Shown here one piece after another: positions 6,491 through 8,781 of a stretch of 8,781 nt of DNA. Each line of letters starts with the position of its first letter. Position 1 is the first letter of the stretch. Made by a program: the position numbers and the translations under genes. This DNA is from Acidobacteriota bacterium (GTDB lineage: Bacteria; Acidobacteriota; Polarisedimenticolia; Gp22-AA2): assembly GCA_027297005.1 (NCBI GenBank), contig JAPUIN010000150.1:1-8781 (forward strand), written 5' to 3'. The notes below the pieces were generated by a model. It saw only the letters and a list, made by a program, of their open reading frames with translations, did no database searches and was not told where the DNA came from.

Positions 6491-8365
6491 CTACCAGGCG
6501 ATCCCGTAGTCTTCGCCATAGTGGCTGGCGCCTCCCCACATCGTGCCGTGCTCGCGATCGAAGTAGATGGCGGTGATCGGGCCGGATGTGCGTTTCCTGA
6601 ATTCCAGCTCGTACCCCATCTTCTCCAGGTCACGCCGAACGTGGTCGGGGACCGAGACGTTGAGCCGCAGCCGCCCCGGCTTGGACGCATGGTCGTCAAA
6701 CGAGCTGCGCACCTGATAACTCATGATGTTCGGCGCTTCGACCGCCTCCTGGACGTTCATGCCGAATTCGACAACGTTCAGGAAGAACTGCAGCAGATTC
6801 TGGTCCTGAGAATCTCCCCCCTGAACAGCGAAGGAAAGGAACGGCTTGCCGCCTAGGAGCGCGATTGACGGTGTCAGGGTGGCGCGTGGTCGCTTCCCCG
6901 GCCCGAGGACGTTGTACGGGTTCTGTGCCCGGCTCAGGACGAAGCTCTGCATTCGCTGGCTCAGCCCGATGCCGGTCCGCCCCGCGATGACGACCGGAAT
7001 CCATCCGCCGCTCGGCGTGATCGAAACAACCCATCCTTTCTCGCCGGCCGCCTGGATGGAGGTCGTTCCGGCATGGAACCCCTTCTCGAACGATCGGTCG
7101 AAAAGCGCGGCCGACTGATCCGGTGCGCGGGGCGCGCTCTCATGCCAGTTCTTCAGGAGCGACTTGAAGGGGTTCCGTTTCCCCATGAAGGGATAGGGAT
7201 CCCCCGGGCCGACCCTCGCATCGTTGCGCTCCCAGTCGATCTGCGCGAAGCGCTCCTTCGCGTACTCCTTCGACAGCAGCCCTTCGATCGGCTCCTCGGG
7301 AGGGAAGTAAGGGTCGCCATAGTAGAAGTCCCGATCGGCGAACGCGCGGTTCATCACCTGGTAGATGAGGTGGATGTAGCGCGTGCTGTTCAGCCCCATC
7401 TCCTTCGGGTCGGCGTTCTCGATCATGTTGAGCATCTGCAGGAGGACCGGCCCCTGCACCCAGGTGGTCAGTTTGTAGACCTCGATCCCCCTGTAGTCGG
7501 TCACGACCGGCTCCTCGATGTGGACCTGCCAGCGATCGAGATCGTTCATCGTGATCAGCCCGCCCTGCTCGCGGGTTCCGCGCACCAGTTCCTCCGCGAT
7601 GTCACCCCGGTAAAAGCGATCGTAGGCGGCGTAGATCGCCTTCTTGCGGCTCATCCCCGCTGCGAGCGCCCGACGCTCGGCGTCGACGAGCTTGTCAAGC
7701 GTCGTCAGCAGATCGGCCTGCCTGAAGATCTCGCCCGCGTCCGGCGCCTCGCGCTCCTTCCCCTCATGCACGAGGAACAGCTTGCGCGAATAGGGCCACT
7801 CCCGGATCCTCTCCTTCTCCTCCTCGATATGGTCAGCCGTGTCGGCCTCGATCGGATATCCCCTGGCCATCTCCATCGCCGGCCCGAGAACCTCCGCCAA
7901 GCTGAGGGTGCCGTACTCCGCCAGCATCGTCATCAGCCCGCCGGGCGTCCCCGGCGTCACCGCCGCCAGCGGTCCGTAGGCCGGAGGGAACGGCATGTCG
8001 CGCTCGGCGAAGTACTCCGGTGTGGCCCCTGTCGGCGCAACCCCGAGCGCGTTGATCCCGATCACCTTGCCATCGTTCGGGTTGTAGATCAGCGCCTGGG
8101 TCTCCCCCCCCCAGCTCAGCACGTCGAACATCGTCGCGGTCGCGGCCAGCATCGCGCAGGCGGCGTCGACGGCGTTCCCTCCCTTCTGGAACATCATCCC
8201 CCCGGCGGTCGCGCCGAGCGGCTTTCCGGTAATCGCTACCCAGTGACGACCGTGCAGTACCGGCTTCATCGTCCGCGCCGCGGCCGCGAAGGCAGGAACC
8301 AGTACGAGCAGGATGAGGCCGATCAGGCCCCGGAGCGACAGGATTCGATTCAGGCTCGGACGCAT
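6491..8365 (-). CDS. Exported gamma-glutamyltransferase-family (Ntn-hydrolase) protein, divergent subfamily
   Basis: This 624-residue protein is somewhat longer than E. coli GGT (about 580). The N-terminus is a signal sequence (hydrophobic LIGLILLVLVPAFAAAA, 14-30). The large-subunit start has the family signature ATAGGMMFQKGGNAVDAACAM (split: GGMMFQKGGNAVDAACAM, 55-72) and TPGTPGGL (138-144). The self-cleavage site is HAGTTSIQAA, so T434 is the predicted nucleophile and new N-terminus of the small subunit, followed by GWVVSITPSGGW (444-455) and GKRPRATLTPS (490-500), GGDSQDQNLLQFFLN (517-530). Differences from true GGT: the Arg that binds the gamma-glutamyl carboxylate (R114 in E. coli) is replaced by Leu107 in GINALGVAP; TTH is TTS; the SSM oxyanion motif reads RATL. 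Substrate is therefore probably not glutathione; amidase or acylase activity is possible. It has a GGAGG site 4 bases before ATG 8365. First gene of a probable two-gene operon with the TPR protein, divergent from the MerR gene. Confidence 0.93.
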   Translation of the reverse strand: MRPSLNRILSLRGLIGLILLVLVPAFAAAARTMKPVLHGRHWVAITGKPLGATAGGMMFQKGGNAVDAACAMLAATATMFDVLSWGGETQALIYNPNDGKVIGINALGVAPTGATPEYFAERDMPFPPAYGPLAAVTPGTPGGLMTMLAEYGTLSLAEVLGPAMEMARGYPIEADTADHIEEEKERIREWPYSRKLFLVHEGKEREAPDAGEIFRQADLLTTLDKLVDAERRALAAGMSRKKAIYAAYDRFYRGDIAEELVRGTREQGGLITMNDLDRWQVHIEEPVVTDYRGIEVYKLTTWVQGPVLLQMLNMIENADPKEMGLNSTRYIHLIYQVMNRAFADRDFYYGDPYFPPEEPIEGLLSKEYAKERFAQIDWERNDARVGPGDPYPFMGKRNPFKSLLKNWHESAPRAPDQSAALFDRSFEKGFHAGTTSIQAAGEKGWVVSITPSGGWIPVVIAGRTGIGLSQRMQSFVLSRAQNPYNVLGPGKRPRATLTPSIALLGGKPFLSFAVQGGDSQDQNLLQFFLNVVEFGMNVQEAVEAPNIMSYQVRSSFDDHASKPGRLRLNVSVPDHVRRDLEKMGYELEFRKRTSGPITAIYFDREHGTMWGGASHYGEDYGIAW

Positions 8366-8444
8366 CTCTCCTCCCCGGTCAATAGTTGTTCCTTATCTGA
8401 AGGTTTCGACTTGCAGCGTACCACGGCGGCGACTCCGACCGTCC

Positions 8445-8460
8445 TTGAAGCCAGCTTCAA
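8445..8460. promoter_or_regulatory. Inverted-repeat operator, probable MerR-family site
   Basis: TTGAAGC-CA-GCTTCAA is a perfect 7-bp inverted repeat around a 2-base centre, in the 115-bp gap between the divergent GGT-family and MerR genes. MerR-family dimers bind dyads of about this size and usually regulate themselves and a neighbour. Its left arm contains the putative -35 of the merR promoter. It lies about 80 bp upstream of the GGT-family start codon. Confidence 0.52.
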
Positions 8461-8473
8461 TGTTTGATAGAAT
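8445..8473 (+). promoter_or_regulatory. Promoter of the MerR gene (TTGAAG - 17 - TAGAAT)
   Basis: TTGAAG (8445-8450) matches TTGACA at four positions, and TAGAAT (8468-8473) matches TATAAT at five, with a 17-base spacer. Transcription would begin near 8480-8481, at or beside the ATG at 8481. The operator dyad covers the -35 and the first part of the spacer, which fits autorepression. Spacing is 17, not the stretched 19-20 typical of MerR-activated promoters. Confidence 0.5.
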
Positions 8474-8480
8474 GCACCTG

Positions 8481-8781
8481 ATGCCCTCTGATTACACCAT
8501 CGGCCAGCTCGCCCACGCCGGTTCCGTCGCGACGTCGACAGTGCGCTACTACGAGCGCGTCAAACTCCTGGGGCCACGCGGCCGCACGGAGGGGAACTAT
8601 CGGATCTATGGGCCCGACTCCCTCGACCGGCTGCGGTTCATCCGCGCCGCGCAGGCACACGGCTTTACCCTCGAGGATGTCGGCACGATGCTGGCCTTCC
8701 AGGATGGCGAACGTGCTCCATGCGGCGAGGTGCAGAACCTCATCGAGCGGCGGCTCGACGATCTCGACCACCGGATCCATC
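8481..8781 (+). CDS. MerR-family transcriptional regulator, 3' truncated by window edge
   Basis: One hundred codons are visible from ATG 8481. The N-terminal winged helix-turn-helix is clear: YTIGQLA (5-11), STVRYYERVKLLGP (19-32), RTEGNYRIYG (35-44), LDRLRFIRAAQAHGFTLEDV (48-67), then the start of the dimerisation helix NLIERRLDDLDHRI (86-99). Cys81, in APCGEV just before that helix, aligns with MerR C82 / ZntR C79, the metal-ligand Cys of the heavy-metal branch. The C-terminal binding loop that would tell Hg, Zn/Cd, Cu or a non-metal effector is outside the window. An in-frame ATG at 8472 overlaps the -10 box, so 8481 is preferred although no Shine-Dalgarno precedes it; the mRNA may be leaderless. 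It is divergent from the GGT-family/TPR operon, which it probably controls together with itself. Confidence 0.9.
   Translation, partial: MPSDYTIGQLAHAGSVATSTVRYYERVKLLGPRGRTEGNYRIYGPDSLDRLRFIRAAQAHGFTLEDVGTMLAFQDGERAPCGEVQNLIERRLDDLDHRIH

Noticed and set aside
6432..6539. Longer N-terminus for the TPR protein (ATG at 6539)
   Set aside because: The extension overlaps the end of the GGT-family gene, has no ribosome site and would bury the signal peptide. The 6431 start has both a ribosome site and the signal.
7073..8467. 464-codon open frame on the + strand
   Set aside because: It is antisense to the well-supported GGT-family gene. The protein is Arg/His/Val-rich with no family motif, as expected when a GC-rich gene is read backwards.
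8457..8780. 107-codon open frame on the minus strand at the right edge
   Set aside because: It is the reverse of the MerR gene, whose DNA-binding motifs are clear on the + strand.

Overview
The window is GC-rich DNA coding on both strands with little intergenic space. It suggests a chromosomal stretch of a Gram-negative, probably environmental bacterium: a TonB/TolA-type periplasmic domain is present and several products carry export signals. The GC content, the secreted TPR family and the gamma-glutamyltransferase subfamily recall Acidobacteriota or neighbouring soil and subsurface phyla, but no marker gene allows a firm placement. No rRNA, tRNA, CRISPR array, insertion sequence or phage gene was seen.
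Layout. 1-1243 (-): 3'-truncated capA-like gene (poly-gamma-glutamate/capsule synthesis family) with a GTG start fixed by a good Shine-Dalgarno. 1244-1739: no intact gene; it holds a frameshifted, truncated relic of an esterase-fold protein on the + strand. 1740-2855 (+): Rieske non-heme iron oxygenase alpha subunit of the type that oxidises quaternary amines. 2884-4173 (-): FAD-dependent DadA/D-hydroxyproline-dehydrogenase-like oxidoreductase, convergent with the Rieske gene. 4241-4654 (+): small exported protein with a stand-alone TonB/TolA C-terminal-like domain. 4734-6431 (-): exported histidine-rich TPR protein. 6491-8365 (-): exported gamma-glutamyltransferase-family protein, 59 bp upstream of the TPR gene and probably co-transcribed with it. 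8481-end (+): MerR-family regulator, divergent from the last pair, with a 7-bp inverted repeat overlapping its own -35 box.
How the parts may work together (inference). The clearest unit is MerR regulator <-> GGT-family hydrolase -> TPR protein, a regulated exported pair probably acting on gamma-glutamyl or other amide substrates in the periplasm. The Rieske and FAD genes are a plausible catabolic pair for betaine-type or N-methylated imino/amino acids. The remaining genes look independent. The strongest novelty candidates are the divergent GGT with its TPR partner and MerR switch, and the possibly leaderless promoters of two + strand genes.
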